This document shows positions 7,621-16,340 of a DNA stretch of 64,000 nt, piece by piece. Position 1 is the stretch's first letter. Every line of letters begins with the position of its first letter. The position numbers and the translations under genes were made by a program. The stretch covers positions 1-64,000 of the forward strand of contig NZ_JARIEF010000082.1 in the NCBI RefSeq assembly GCF_029266915.1. Direction: 5' to 3'. The notes under the pieces are model-generated. The model made no database searches, was not told the origin of the DNA, and saw nothing but the letters and a program-made list of their open reading frames with translations. The DNA is from Tissierella sp. (GTDB lineage: Bacteria; Bacillota; Clostridia; Tissierellales; Tissierellaceae).

Positions 7621-8313
7621 TTAACACTCCTCATATAAAAGTTTAAGTTCAAATTTCAAATAATCACTTGATAAACACTTGAATTCAATGTTTTCTATTT
7701 CACCTTCTATCACATACTTGTGACCTTCTGCATGAAGGTGCCCATATAGGCATAGATCAATATCGAATTCTTTCATAATTTCTACAAATTCATTAGGTTT
7801 TGAGTTCATATTAAAAGGTGGATAATGGATCATAGCAATCTTTAAGTCTGCATCTTTATCTATACAAGATAGAGAATTTCTTAATCTTAAGAGTTCTCTT
7901 TTGAATATCTTTTCATCTTGTTCATCAAAAAACTCAAAATCTCTCGATCCCCATCCTCTTGTCCCACCTATTCCTATATTTTTATAATTATACCCATTAT
8001 TTTGAATAAAGAATAATGTTTTTAAATCTAAATCGTTCATCTTTTTAATGCTTTGCCACCAATAATCATGGTTTCCTTTTATAAATACCTTTTTTCCTGG
8101 AAGTTCATCTATTCTTTTTAAATCAAAATAAGCCTCTTCAAGTTTTAAGGCCCAGGAAATATCTCCCGGTATAAGGACTATATCTTCTTCCTTAACTTTC
8201 TTTTTCCAATCTTCTATAATCTGTTCTTCATGTTCTATCCAATTATCACCAAAGATATCCATAGCTTTTTCTTTAGAGTAATCAAAATGTAAATCTCCTA
8301 TTCCATAAATCAT
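7621..8313 (-). CDS. Calcineurin-like metallophosphoesterase
   Basis: A cytoplasmic 230-residue phosphoesterase of the predicted phosphohydrolase group. The metal-binding motifs are GDLHFD, PGDISW, GNHDYWW, MIHYPPF and YGHLH. No signal peptide or membrane segment is seen. It is the first gene of the operon with nagB, nagA and the CYTH gene, which suggests, without proving, a phosphorylated sugar or nucleotide substrate linked to amino-sugar recycling. The start ATG is preceded by GAGGTG at good spacing. Confidence 0.85.
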   Translation of the reverse strand: MIYGIGDLHFDYSKEKAMDIFGDNWIEHEEQIIEDWKKKVKEEDIVLIPGDISWALKLEEAYFDLKRIDELPGKKVFIKGNHDYWWQSIKKMNDLDLKTLFFIQNNGYNYKNIGIGGTRGWGSRDFEFFDEQDEKIFKRELLRLRNSLSCIDKDADLKIAMIHYPPFNMNSKPNEFVEIMKEFDIDLCLYGHLHAEGHKYVIEGEIENIEFKCLSSDYLKFELKLLYEEC

Positions 8314-8400
8314 ATATACACCTCGAGCATCTTAATATTTATCTTAATCATATGTCTTAATTTATACTTTTAATATGGCTTATCTTTACATAATACTTTT

Positions 8401-8436
8401 TTTGATAATTTTAAAAGGTCATTAATAATTATCAAA
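8401..8436. repeat. 10-bp inverted repeat upstream of the nag operon
   Basis: TTTGATAATT and AATTATCAAA are perfect inverted copies separated by 16 bases, about 90 bases before the operon start. The right half contains ATTATCA like the Fur-family boxes elsewhere in the window, but the 7-1-7 arrangement is only partly matched. It may be an operator or a leader hairpin. No other feature was seen between the start at 8313 and the terminator at 8499. Confidence 0.4.
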
Positions 8437-8498
8437 TATATTAAATTATCTTTTCTCTACATACATCATACCCATATAAAATATATTAAAATGAAAGA

Positions 8499-8531
8499 AG
8501 CAGAAATGGATATATTTTTTCCATTTCTGCT
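8499..8531 (-). terminator. Terminator of the isochorismatase-family gene
   Basis: AGCAGAAATGG and its complement form a hairpin with an AT-rich loop directly after the stop codon, followed on the minus strand by a T-rich tail. Confidence 0.8.
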
Positions 8532-8534
8532 GGC

Positions 8535-9083
8535 CTACTTAATAAGTTTTGAAATAGTTTTAAATTCTTCTGTACCTGCTTTTTGAAGTAAATCAAATAA
8601 AACTGTCTCAGTATTTGTAATAATACATCCCATTTCTTTTAAAAGATCTAGTCCATTCAAATAGTTGATTTCTGTTCTTGAACCAACAGCATCTCTTACT
8701 ATATATACATCAAGTCCCATATCTAGAAGATCTCTTGCAGTTTGATAAACACATACATGTGTCTCCATACCGGTAAGTATAATCTTGTTTTTATTTGATT
8801 TTTTAATATAGTTCTTTACTTCATCAATACATGCTGAAAATTCTACCTTAGAAAATACTTGCTCGTCTTTTATATATTCTTTTAGAAGTGCTATAGTGTT
8901 GCCCAGACCCTTTGGATACTGTTCAGTTGCTATTTTTTCTATATTCATTAGCTCTGCTGCCTTTAAAAGAGTTAGAGTATTACTGATTACTATATCTGAG
9001 TCCTTAATAGCAGGAGCTAGACGTTCTTGAATATCAATTACAAATAGCAAACTATCTTCTCTTGCAAGTTTAAACTTTTCCAT
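8535..9083 (-). CDS. Isochorismatase-family cysteine hydrolase
   Basis: The catalytic triad of this fold is visible as D17 (FVIDIQER), K79 (VFSKVEFS) and C111 (GMETHVCVYQ), with the cis-peptide preceding the helix. The protein (182 residues) is shorter than nicotinamidase and lacks its metal-site set, fitting the YcaC-like group of hydrolases whose substrates are mostly unknown. It is a single gene with its own sigma-A promoter and terminator. Confidence 0.85.
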   Translation of the reverse strand: MEKFKLAREDSLLFVIDIQERLAPAIKDSDIVISNTLTLLKAAELMNIEKIATEQYPKGLGNTIALLKEYIKDEQVFSKVEFSACIDEVKNYIKKSNKNKIILTGMETHVCVYQTARDLLDMGLDVYIVRDAVGSRTEINYLNGLDLLKEMGCIITNTETVLFDLLQKAGTEEFKTISKLIK

Positions 9084-9115
9084 ATATCTTCCTCCCTATT
9101 TTATCTCTAGATTAG

Positions 9116-9144
9116 ATTATATAGGAATATTTAACAAATTTCAA
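9116..9144 (-). promoter_or_regulatory. Sigma-A promoter of the isochorismatase-family gene
   Basis: Minus strand TTGAAA (9144-9139), 17 bases, TATAAT (9121-9116), about 33 bases before the start codon. Confidence 0.65.
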
Positions 9145-9170
9145 GAAACTTAAGTCTTATCTTTACAAAA

Positions 9171-9215
9171 ACAGACAGAATCTCTTAACTCTATAAGCTA
9201 AAAAATTCTGTCTGT
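9171..9215 (-). terminator. Terminator of the substrate-binding lipoprotein gene
   Basis: ACAGACAGAAT and ATTCTGTCTGT enclose a 23-base loop; on the minus strand the stem is followed by TTTTTG. It lies some 55 bases after the stop codon. Confidence 0.75.
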
Positions 9216-9268
9216 GTGTAGCTTGCTTTATTTTTTTAAAATTTATTTACTAAGCTTATTTATTGATT

Positions 9269-11038
9269 TTATTTATTTATTGGCTTAAGTTCACCATTTA
9301 AAATTTTAAGAACTGTAAAGTTATCATCTCCGGCACTGTTGAGATAAAGTCCATCATCACTTCCCCAGTCTGTACGCATACCCGAGCTGCTTAAATTGTT
9401 GGACCATTTTGTATATATAGGAATATAAGGTACTGTTTCATTTATTGTATATACTATTTTTTCTACTTTTTCTTTTTGTAACTCCTCATCCCAACCTTCT
9501 GTTGCTTCCTTGATAAGTTTTTCAAGGTCAACTTTTCCTGCTATTTCTGTCTCTTGAACCATAGGATAACTAAGCCCCTTACTAACATTTGCATTACTCA
9601 ATAACAAAGCTGTCTCAAAAGCAAATGCCGCATGAGGTTTTCCAGTTCCAAAGAAAGAAAGGGCTAGATCATACTTTCCATCGTCAATATTTGCCTGTCT
9701 TGAATTTGGATCAATTCCATCAAAAGTTGTTTTAATTCCAAAAGCTGTCAGCTGTTGGGAAATTTCATTGGCAGCTGTAGCTGCATCAGACCATGACGAA
9801 GGAGCTTGAAGCGAAAGAGTAAATTCTTTGCCGTCTTCTAGTTGCCAAGTGTCACCTTTTTTTGTAAGTCCTACACTTTCTAGTAATTTACTTGCTTTAT
9901 CAGCATTTACATCATATTCTATCAGCTTAGAAGACTCAACCCAGTCTTCTGTCATTTGGTCTCCAAGACCTGAAAGGTATTTTGTGCCTCTAGTAACTCC
10001 TGGAAGAGCAAATTCTGCAACTCTGTTTCTGTCTATAATATGTGCTAGGGCTTGCCTAACCTCTTTTTTATCGAGAGGTTTTACATCTTGATTTATATAT
10101 AGTCCGATTCCATCTGAGCCTTCAAGTTGAATAGTATTATAACCCGCTTGCTTAAAACTTTCCATCGAAGCTGATGGAAACTGATGAGTTAAATAATCTA
10201 CTTCTTTATTTAACACTAGAGGCGTAAGATCGGCAACGTCGCCATTGTAGACCAATACCTCATCAAAATTAACTTTATCCGCTAAAAAGGATTTATCATT
10301 TTTAGCTAGTTTAACATTTGATTGACTTACATTTGATGGATCAAGATAATAAGGTCCAGTAGCATTAACTATTTCTGGTCTAAAATTTGTAAAATCATTT
10401 ACTAGAGATTCCCATTCACTTGAAGTGTTATCTTTTCCATCTTCTATCAAGGCGGCCAGTTTATCTGAATACTCTCCATAAGTTGCATGGTCGACCATAG
10501 GTTTTCTTAGGATATATCTATATAGCATTGTAGTGCCTTCTTGAATATTAAACTCTACTTCATTATCGCTTATAGCTTCTACCTTGTCTATATAGTTCCA
10601 AACTGAGTCTCCTACAAGTCTGTAAGTTAAAAAAGTAGCTACTACATCTTTAGATGTGAATTTTTCTCCTGATCTCCACTCCACGTCATCTCTTAGAGTT
10701 AATTTCATAGATTTTTTATCATCAGCCAGTTCCCAGCTCTCAGCTAACATAGGAATATATTCTTCTGTATCAGCTCTATAAGTAGCTAGTGGAAGTTGAT
10801 GAAGTTCACGGAAATATTTAAGATCTATTGCATTGGCAATGAACATATTAAAGTGCCCTGTAGGAACAGTTTCATATGGCCAACCACCTGCAAAAACCGC
10901 CTGCGAATTCCCAGCTGAATCAGGCTTATCGGGACCTTTATCCTTATCAGAATCGCCACATGCTGTTACAAAAATCATTACAAAAGCAAGAACAATAATT
11001 AGCATACTTCTAGAAAAAACCTTCTTATTAGTTTTCAT
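9269..11038 (-). CDS. ABC transporter substrate-binding lipoprotein, family 5 (oligopeptide/nickel type)
   Basis: An N-terminal signal with lipobox VTAC is followed by a SBP_bac_5 domain of about 560 residues (LAESWELADDKKSMKLTLRDDVEW, KDVVATFLT, EVRQALAHIIDR). Such proteins bind peptides or related ligands outside the membrane and deliver them to an OppBC-type permease. The ORF-track start at 11053 overlaps GAGGAGG; the ATG at 11038 sits 6 bases downstream of that site and begins the positively charged signal MKTNKK. It lies at the end of the opp cluster, 265 bases from oppF, with a weak GGGTAT element (11149-11144) in the gap, so it may have its own promoter and be made in excess over the permease. 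Confidence 0.9.
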   Translation of the reverse strand: MKTNKKVFSRSMLIIVLAFVMIFVTACGDSDKDKGPDKPDSAGNSQAVFAGGWPYETVPTGHFNMFIANAIDLKYFRELHQLPLATYRADTEEYIPMLAESWELADDKKSMKLTLRDDVEWRSGEKFTSKDVVATFLTYRLVGDSVWNYIDKVEAISDNEVEFNIQEGTTMLYRYILRKPMVDHATYGEYSDKLAALIEDGKDNTSSEWESLVNDFTNFRPEIVNATGPYYLDPSNVSQSNVKLAKNDKSFLADKVNFDEVLVYNGDVADLTPLVLNKEVDYLTHQFPSASMESFKQAGYNTIQLEGSDGIGLYINQDVKPLDKKEVRQALAHIIDRNRVAEFALPGVTRGTKYLSGLGDQMTEDWVESSKLIEYDVNADKASKLLESVGLTKKGDTWQLEDGKEFTLSLQAPSSWSDAATAANEISQQLTAFGIKTTFDGIDPNSRQANIDDGKYDLALSFFGTGKPHAAFAFETALLLSNANVSKGLSYPMVQETEIAGKVDLEKLIKEATEGWDEELQKEKVEKIVYTINETVPYIPIYTKWSNNLSSSGMRTDWGSDDGLYLNSAGDDNFTVLKILNGELKPINK

Positions 11039-11303
11039 TTTAGTCCTCCTCATATACTATTTGTAGAGACAATTTTTATTTTAAATCTTTTACTCTCTTC
11101 AAGACTGGATATTGGAATTTCTGTAGCTAAGTTCTTAATATTTATACCCTTTTATAAGATTTAAAATAATATTTTCTTCTTCGGCTTATATAATATCTTG
11201 AAAATCTATCTTGAAAATTTTTTATATAGAAATTTAGTTTTTCTATTTATCAAAAGTTTTGATTTAGTTTTATATTTTCTTATATACCTTACCTTATTAT
11301 CTC

Positions 11304-12326
11304 TTAAATGCTTTTATCCGAATCTTTTATAGGAATAGATTTACCCTTACTATAGAGATGACATGCTGCAAAATGATCTTCTTCATATTCAATTAGTTCT
11401 GGTATAAGTCTATCGCATATACCTTCCATCATCTGGGGGCATCTTGGATGAAGGGAGCATCCCGAAGGTACGTTTTGAAAAGAAGGTATATCTGCTCCTT
11501 TTAATATATAGTGTTCAAATTCATCTGGATTTCCAAGTAAACCAGATTCTCCTACCGCTGCAAACAATATAGCCTTGGAATAGGGATGCAGTGGTTTTTT
11601 TATAAAATCTTCTGTTTTTGCTTTCTCTATAATTTTTCCCAGATACATAACTATCAGATCCTCTCCCTTAGCAAAATATCTTCCAAGAGCAAGGTCATGG
11701 GTTATAAAAAAGTAGGATACTCCTGTTTTCTCTTGTATCTCTTTTAGTGTGGTCAATAGACTTATCCTAAGAGATGTATCAATCATGCTAGTTGCTTCAT
11801 CTACTACTATAAACTTTGGATCCATAGCCAAAACTCTCGCTATAGAAACTCTTTGTTTTTGTCCTCCCGACAAATTCACAGGGTATTTATCTACAAAGTC
11901 TGTAACAGGTGTCAATCCAACAATTTCAAGCAAGCTAGTCACTTCTTCGTATAGTTTATCAATCTTAGTAATTTTTTTATGTTTTTTTATTGGGTTTGCA
12001 ATTATATCAAATATCATAGTAGTTGGATTTAAAGATTCATAGGGATTTTGATGGATTAATTGGACATGGTTTCTAAACTCATCCCAGTCCTTTCCTTTTA
12101 AATCAACCACTTCTCTTCCTTCATATTTATATGAACCATCGGTATAAGAAAGTAAGCCTGCTAGTATTCTTCCAAGCGTTGTTTTACCGCATCCTGATTC
12201 TCCAACTACACATAGAATCTCGCCCTCTCCTATAGAGACATCTATATCTCTTAGGATTGTAATAGGGTCTCCCTTCCTTTGTGAAAAGCTTTTTTCAATA
12301 TGTTCCATCTTAACTAACTGCTTCAT
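11304..12326 (-). CDS. Peptide-type ABC transporter ATPase, OppF-like
   Basis: Walker A GESGCGKTT near residue 42, signature LSGGQKQR, Walker B FIVVDEAT (alanine in place of the usual proline) and a C-terminal oligopeptide-type extension with CSLHPRCPQM. The ORF-track start lies far inside the preceding gene. The ATG at 12326 (or the adjacent one at 12329) follows GGAGGTG directly and gives MKQLVKMEHIEKSF, a normal N-terminus overlapping the oppD-like gene by 17 bases. It pairs with that ATPase to energise the two permeases upstream. A 265-base gap separates it from the binding-protein gene. Confidence 0.9.
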   Translation of the reverse strand: MKQLVKMEHIEKSFSQRKGDPITILRDIDVSIGEGEILCVVGESGCGKTTLGRILAGLLSYTDGSYKYEGREVVDLKGKDWDEFRNHVQLIHQNPYESLNPTTMIFDIIANPIKKHKKITKIDKLYEEVTSLLEIVGLTPVTDFVDKYPVNLSGGQKQRVSIARVLAMDPKFIVVDEATSMIDTSLRISLLTTLKEIQEKTGVSYFFITHDLALGRYFAKGEDLIVMYLGKIIEKAKTEDFIKKPLHPYSKAILFAAVGESGLLGNPDEFEHYILKGADIPSFQNVPSGCSLHPRCPQMMEGICDRLIPELIEYEEDHFAACHLYSKGKSIPIKDSDKSI

Positions 12327-13377
12327 CATCTTCACCTCCAGAAATTGGGTTGTAACAAGCAAATAAATGCTCTGGAGATTTAGCCTCCTCCATATCAGGC
12401 ATCCGATCTTTGCATATAGGAAGTCTTCTATGGCATCTAGGTTCAAAAGGACATCCTTTTTGAACCTTTACTAGATCTGGAGGTGATCCAGGTATAGAAA
12501 ACAACTCTTCTTCTTCTAGGGAAAGTTTTGGTATAGCTCGGATCAATCCATAGCTGTATGGGTGTTTCGGGTTTTTGAAGAATTCTTCTACCGGTGCCCT
12601 TTCTATTATTCTTCCTGCATACATAGTTATAACAATATCTGCAAGTTCTGAAACTATGCCTAGGTCATGGGTTATAAAGAAATAAGAGAATCCAAATTTA
12701 TCTTTTATATCATTTAAGAGATGGATTATTTTTTGTTGGGTTAAAAGATCAAGAGCCGTTGTGGGTTCATCAAGTATTATAAGTTTGGGTTCAAGTAGAA
12801 GAGCTGATGCCAATAAGGCCCTCTGCTTCATCCCGCCTGAGAGTTCATGGGGAAACGAATCTAATACTCTTTCTCCATCTAACATAACAAGTTCTAAGAG
12901 CTCTTTTGATTTTTTTAATATTTCTCTTTCATTTATGCTAGAATTATGAGCTTTAACAGTATCTATAAAATCCATTTTAACTTTTTTTACTGGATTAAAT
13001 GAACTTTGCGATGCTTGAAACATCATGGCTATTTCACTCCATAAAAGTGGCCTTAACTCGCTTTTCTTTAATCTTAAAAGGTCTACTGCTTTATCATCAT
13101 CTTTTGTAAAAAAAATTTCTCCTCTATTTACATCCGCATTGAGAGGAAGAATATCTACTATAGAAGTAGCAAGAGTTGTTTTTCCACAGCCTGATTCTCC
13201 GATAAGAGCTACTGATTCATTTTCTCTTATAATAAGCGAGGCATCGTTTACTGCCTTTAAATGACCTCTCTTAGTTTTAAAGCTTATAGATAGATTTTTT
13301 ACTTCTAAAAGAGTCTTCTTTATATTTATGGAATTTTCATTTATTGAACTTTTATTTATAACATTCTTATTTATCAT
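12310..13377 (-). CDS. Peptide-type ABC transporter ATPase, OppD-like
   Basis: Walker A GESGCGKTT near residue 60, signature ELSGGMKQRA, Walker B LIILDEPTTALD, H-loop FFITHDLG, and the C-terminal Cys-containing extension GCPFEPRCHRR typical of oligopeptide and dipeptide ATPases. The ATG at 13377 is favoured over the track GTG at 13386 since AGGTGG lies five bases in front of it. About 20 N-terminal residues precede the ABC domain, which is longer than usual. Third gene of the B-C-D-F operon. Confidence 0.9.
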   Translation of the reverse strand: MINKNVINKSSINENSINIKKTLLEVKNLSISFKTKRGHLKAVNDASLIIRENESVALIGESGCGKTTLATSIVDILPLNADVNRGEIFFTKDDDKAVDLLRLKKSELRPLLWSEIAMMFQASQSSFNPVKKVKMDFIDTVKAHNSSINEREILKKSKELLELVMLDGERVLDSFPHELSGGMKQRALLASALLLEPKLIILDEPTTALDLLTQQKIIHLLNDIKDKFGFSYFFITHDLGIVSELADIVITMYAGRIIERAPVEEFFKNPKHPYSYGLIRAIPKLSLEEEELFSIPGSPPDLVKVQKGCPFEPRCHRRLPICKDRMPDMEEAKSPEHLFACYNPISGGEDDEAVS

Positions 13378-13386
13378 ATATACCAC

Positions 13387-14280
13387 CTACTTTCTGAGTG
13401 AAGGATTAAATACATTTTCAAGCGCTTTACCTATCCATACTAGGGATATAATCAACAAGCAAATCATTATTGTAGGAGAGATAATGTAGAGTATTGATTT
13501 ACTGCTGTAAATTACTCCTTGAGTCCAGGCCTGATTAATCATAACACCCCAATTTTGATTAAGAGGCAATATCCCAAGAAAAACTAATCCAACCTGAGAA
13601 TATATCGAACCCCTCATTAGGAGTGTAAAGTTTACAGCTATAAATCCCATTATATTGGGAGTGATTTCTTTAAATACAATATGAGATTTGGATAGGTTCT
13701 GCATAAATGTTGCTTCAATAAAATCTCTTTCTCTTAGAGAAAGAACTTCTGACCTTATAGTTCTATATATTCCTGCCCATGAAAGTACGGCTAAAAGCAG
13801 GGCCAGTTTTAGATTATCAAGTCTTATAAAGGCTGATATAACAACCAAGAGAGGTAATCTTGGAATAGATAGCCATACATCGGCTAAAAATAGAAGTCCT
13901 CCGTCTAACCGTCCACCAATAATTGCTGAAAAAGATCCAAGCATTACACCTAGAAACATTCCAAGGCTGGCTGTTATAAAGGCCATAACTAAAAGCTCTC
14001 TGCCTCCATTTGCTATTTGAGCCCATATATCCCTTCCTAGTTGATCTGTTCCAAGTATATGTGATGCGCTAGGAGCTTGAAAAACTTTAGCAGGGTTTGA
14101 AACTTTGTCCAGGGGAAATACCACTGGTGCTACAATCGATAATATTATTATTGATGCCAGAATTATAAAACCTATCATGCCAGATGTATCATGAAAAACA
14201 GCATATTTAATCTGACTAAACAGTTTCTTCAAACGACTTGATTGAGAAATAGTTACATAGGGTGTCTTATCTTTTTCCAT
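13387..14280 (-). CDS. Peptide-type ABC transporter permease, OppC-like
   Basis: A 297-residue inner-membrane permease with an N-terminal cytoplasmic stretch and six predicted membrane segments, the short periplasmic loop with GTDQLGRDIW near residue 78, and the ATPase-contact motif around REVLSLRERDFIEA. It follows the OppB-like gene by two bases (GAGGTG ribosome-binding site in the overlap) and precedes the OppD-like ATPase. Substrate class (peptide, nickel complex or other) cannot be told. Confidence 0.9.
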   Translation of the reverse strand: MEKDKTPYVTISQSSRLKKLFSQIKYAVFHDTSGMIGFIILASIIILSIVAPVVFPLDKVSNPAKVFQAPSASHILGTDQLGRDIWAQIANGGRELLVMAFITASLGMFLGVMLGSFSAIIGGRLDGGLLFLADVWLSIPRLPLLVVISAFIRLDNLKLALLLAVLSWAGIYRTIRSEVLSLRERDFIEATFMQNLSKSHIVFKEITPNIMGFIAVNFTLLMRGSIYSQVGLVFLGILPLNQNWGVMINQAWTQGVIYSSKSILYIISPTIMICLLIISLVWIGKALENVFNPSLRK

Positions 14281-14282
14281 AA

Positions 14283-15323
14283 TTACACCTCTCTTTTGCT
14301 TTTAATTCTAGGATCTAAAAATACATAAAGAAGTTCTGCTATAAAGCTGCTAAGTACTATAGCGATAGTCATTATAAGAAAAATCCCCTGCATAAGAGGA
14401 TAATCTTGCCCATTTGTAGCTTTTAAAAGTTCCAGGCCTATACCTTGATATACAAATAGTTGTTCAATTATAAGAGCGCCTCCTACTATAAAGCCAAGCC
14501 TCATGGCAAATTCTGTAACTATAGGAAGCATGGCATTTCTTGCAACATATGATGTAAGTATCTTTCTGGGTTTAAGTCCTCGTACTCTAGCCATAGTTAC
14601 ATAGTCCGATGAAAGTGTGCTTGTTGTACTGCCCTTCATCAGAAGAACCCAGATTCCAAGTTGAGAAACTGTATAAGTTAGGATGGGAAGTATTCCATGC
14701 TTAAGAGCGTCTATTATAAAAGGAAAATTGAAACCAGGAGTTACACCCATACTGTAGTTACCCCTTAGCATATTTATAGGAACTATAGTACCTCTTCCTC
14801 CCCAAGTTACTACCCCAAAAAACAAAAGTAAGAAAATTGCAATTAAGAAGTCAGGTATAGCACTAAGAAAAGATGCTATTCCTGAAACAATAGGTTCATA
14901 CCACTTGTCCCTCTTATAGGCCATAATAGTTCCAATTGAAATTCCAATTACAAAAGATAGGATAAGGCCTGTTCCAACTGTAAATAAGGTCCAGGGAAGC
15001 CTCTGAGCTATTATATCCATAACGGGTACTCCGGGTGAAAGTAGCGAGTTTCCAAAATCAAGTTTTGCTGCCTTTATCAGGTATCCAAAATACTGCTCTA
15101 TTAAGGGTTTCTCCAAGTCTACTGAAAAAAGAAATGAAGCTCTTGACTGTGCTTCTTCTAGACTTATACCATACTGTATCATTTGTTCTTGGACATAGTT
15201 TTCTACTGGATTAGAAGGCATAAGTCTTATTAGAAAAAATACAAGAGTCATAACTACCCAAATTGTAAATAACATTTTTAAAAATCTTTTTACAATATGC
15301 AAAAAAGTACTATTTATCTTCAT
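14283..15323 (-). CDS. Peptide-type ABC transporter permease, OppB-like
   Basis: First gene of the transporter operon. It shows an N-terminal membrane segment, an extracellular domain (MPSNPVENYVQEQM), GNSLLSPGVPVMDII, and an ATPase-contact loop DYVTMARVRGLKPRKI typical of the DppB/OppB group. Length 346 is slightly above average because of a longer extracellular loop. The ribosome-binding site is GAGAGGGA. A good sigma-B-like promoter lies about 130 bases upstream. Confidence 0.9.
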   Translation of the reverse strand: MKINSTFLHIVKRFLKMLFTIWVVMTLVFFLIRLMPSNPVENYVQEQMIQYGISLEEAQSRASFLFSVDLEKPLIEQYFGYLIKAAKLDFGNSLLSPGVPVMDIIAQRLPWTLFTVGTGLILSFVIGISIGTIMAYKRDKWYEPIVSGIASFLSAIPDFLIAIFLLLFFGVVTWGGRGTIVPINMLRGNYSMGVTPGFNFPFIIDALKHGILPILTYTVSQLGIWVLLMKGSTTSTLSSDYVTMARVRGLKPRKILTSYVARNAMLPIVTEFAMRLGFIVGGALIIEQLFVYQGIGLELLKATNGQDYPLMQGIFLIMTIAIVLSSFIAELLYVFLDPRIKSKREV

Positions 15324-15450
15324 ACAATCCCTCTCTTTCCAATAAATATAAATACTAAGTCCTATAATTTTATATCCGTCTCGGATTTATACTAAAACTT
15401 CGATAGCTAAGTTAGATATCTCTTTGAAAATGTGTAAATGTATTTCTATA

Positions 15451-15475
15451 ATACCCTTATTGAGATAGTTTTAAC
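15451..15475 (-). promoter_or_regulatory. Sigma-B-like promoter of the opp operon
   Basis: Minus strand GTTAAA (15475-15470), 13 bases, GGGTAT (15456-15451). The leader to the first start codon would be about 120 bases. Confidence 0.55.
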
Positions 15476-15546
15476 ATTTATGTGCTATTATAGATTTATA
15501 TAATGAAAGATTTTAAAGCCCAATACTGAAGCTTTACAAAAACAAC

Positions 15547-15575
15547 TTGTTAATAACTCTTCTATTAAGTATAAT
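15547..15575 (+). promoter_or_regulatory. Sigma-A promoter of sdaAB-sdaAA
   Basis: TTGTTA (15547-15552), 17 bases, TATAAT (15570-15575), leaving a leader of about 85 bases before sdaAB. Confidence 0.65.
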
Positions 15576-15667
15576 TAATCTAGTTACAAGACAATTTTAT
15601 AAAAATAAAAATATGCATAAAAGTTTCAATAAGGACTTTTAGAAATATTTGACTAGGAGGAATACAT

Positions 15668-16336
15668 ATGAAGGATTATAGCGTATTTGATATATTAGGA
15701 CCTATCATGATAGGCCCATCAAGTTCTCACACCGCAGGCGCTGCAAGACTTGCTCTAATATCTAAGGAAATTGCTGGAGAAGGTTTTTATAGAGTAGATT
15801 TCCTGCTTCATGGATCGTTTGCTAAAACCTATAAAGGTCACGGAACTGACAAAGCACTTGTTGGCGGAGTGCTTGGCATGTCACCAGATGATGAAGATAT
15901 AAAGATCTCTTTAGACCTTGCAATAGAAAAAGGTATAGAGGTATCATTTGAAGAAGTAGATTTAGGATATGTTCATCCAAATACAGTAAAGCTAATATTT
16001 AAATATCATGATCGAGATGATTTTTATATAATTGGATCATCTATTGGTGGAGGTAATATAGTTATTATGGATATAAATGATAACATTGTTAACTTTACTG
16101 CTGATAAACCTACCATGCTTTTAAAATATAATGACAGAAAAGGTGTTATAAGTGAAGTAAGTGCTATTTTTTCAAGAAATGGTTTAAATATAGCAAGTAT
16201 GAAAGTTACCAGAGAGAAAAAAATAGCTACTATTATATGTGAACTCGATACACTTATAAACGAGGAATCTATAGAAGATATAAGAAAAATAGAAGATATA
16301 TTTTATATAAATTCTATTAATCCAATAGAGAGGTGA
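15668..16336 (+). CDS. sdaAB: L-serine dehydratase, iron-sulfur-dependent, beta subunit
   Basis: Beta subunit of the two-component oxygen-sensitive L-serine ammonia-lyase that turns serine into pyruvate and ammonia. The start DILGPIMIGPSSSHTAGA is the family signature, with the serine-rich loop that binds near the cluster, and the C-terminal third is an ACT domain (KYNDRKGVISEVSAIFSRNG). Typical length of 222 residues. The gene is followed after four bases by sdaAA. This split enzyme is common in amino-acid-fermenting Clostridia. Confidence 0.95.
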   Translation: MKDYSVFDILGPIMIGPSSSHTAGAARLALISKEIAGEGFYRVDFLLHGSFAKTYKGHGTDKALVGGVLGMSPDDEDIKISLDLAIEKGIEVSFEEVDLGYVHPNTVKLIFKYHDRDDFYIIGSSIGGGNIVIMDINDNIVNFTADKPTMLLKYNDRKGVISEVSAIFSRNGLNIASMKVTREKKIATIICELDTLINEESIEDIRKIEDIFYINSINPIER

Positions 16337-16340
16337 TAAA

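Larger units (their letters stand above)
15324..15667. other. Divergent promoter region between oppB-like gene and sdaAB
   Basis: This 344-base gap holds a sigma-B-like promoter directed at the opp operon and a sigma-A promoter directed at sdaAB (both listed). No riboswitch, T-box or small gene was recognised in the remainder. Confidence 0.6.

Noticed and set aside
15324-15667. Riboswitch or T-box ahead of sdaAB
   Set aside because: No conserved riboswitch core or T-box sequence was found; a plain promoter explains the region.
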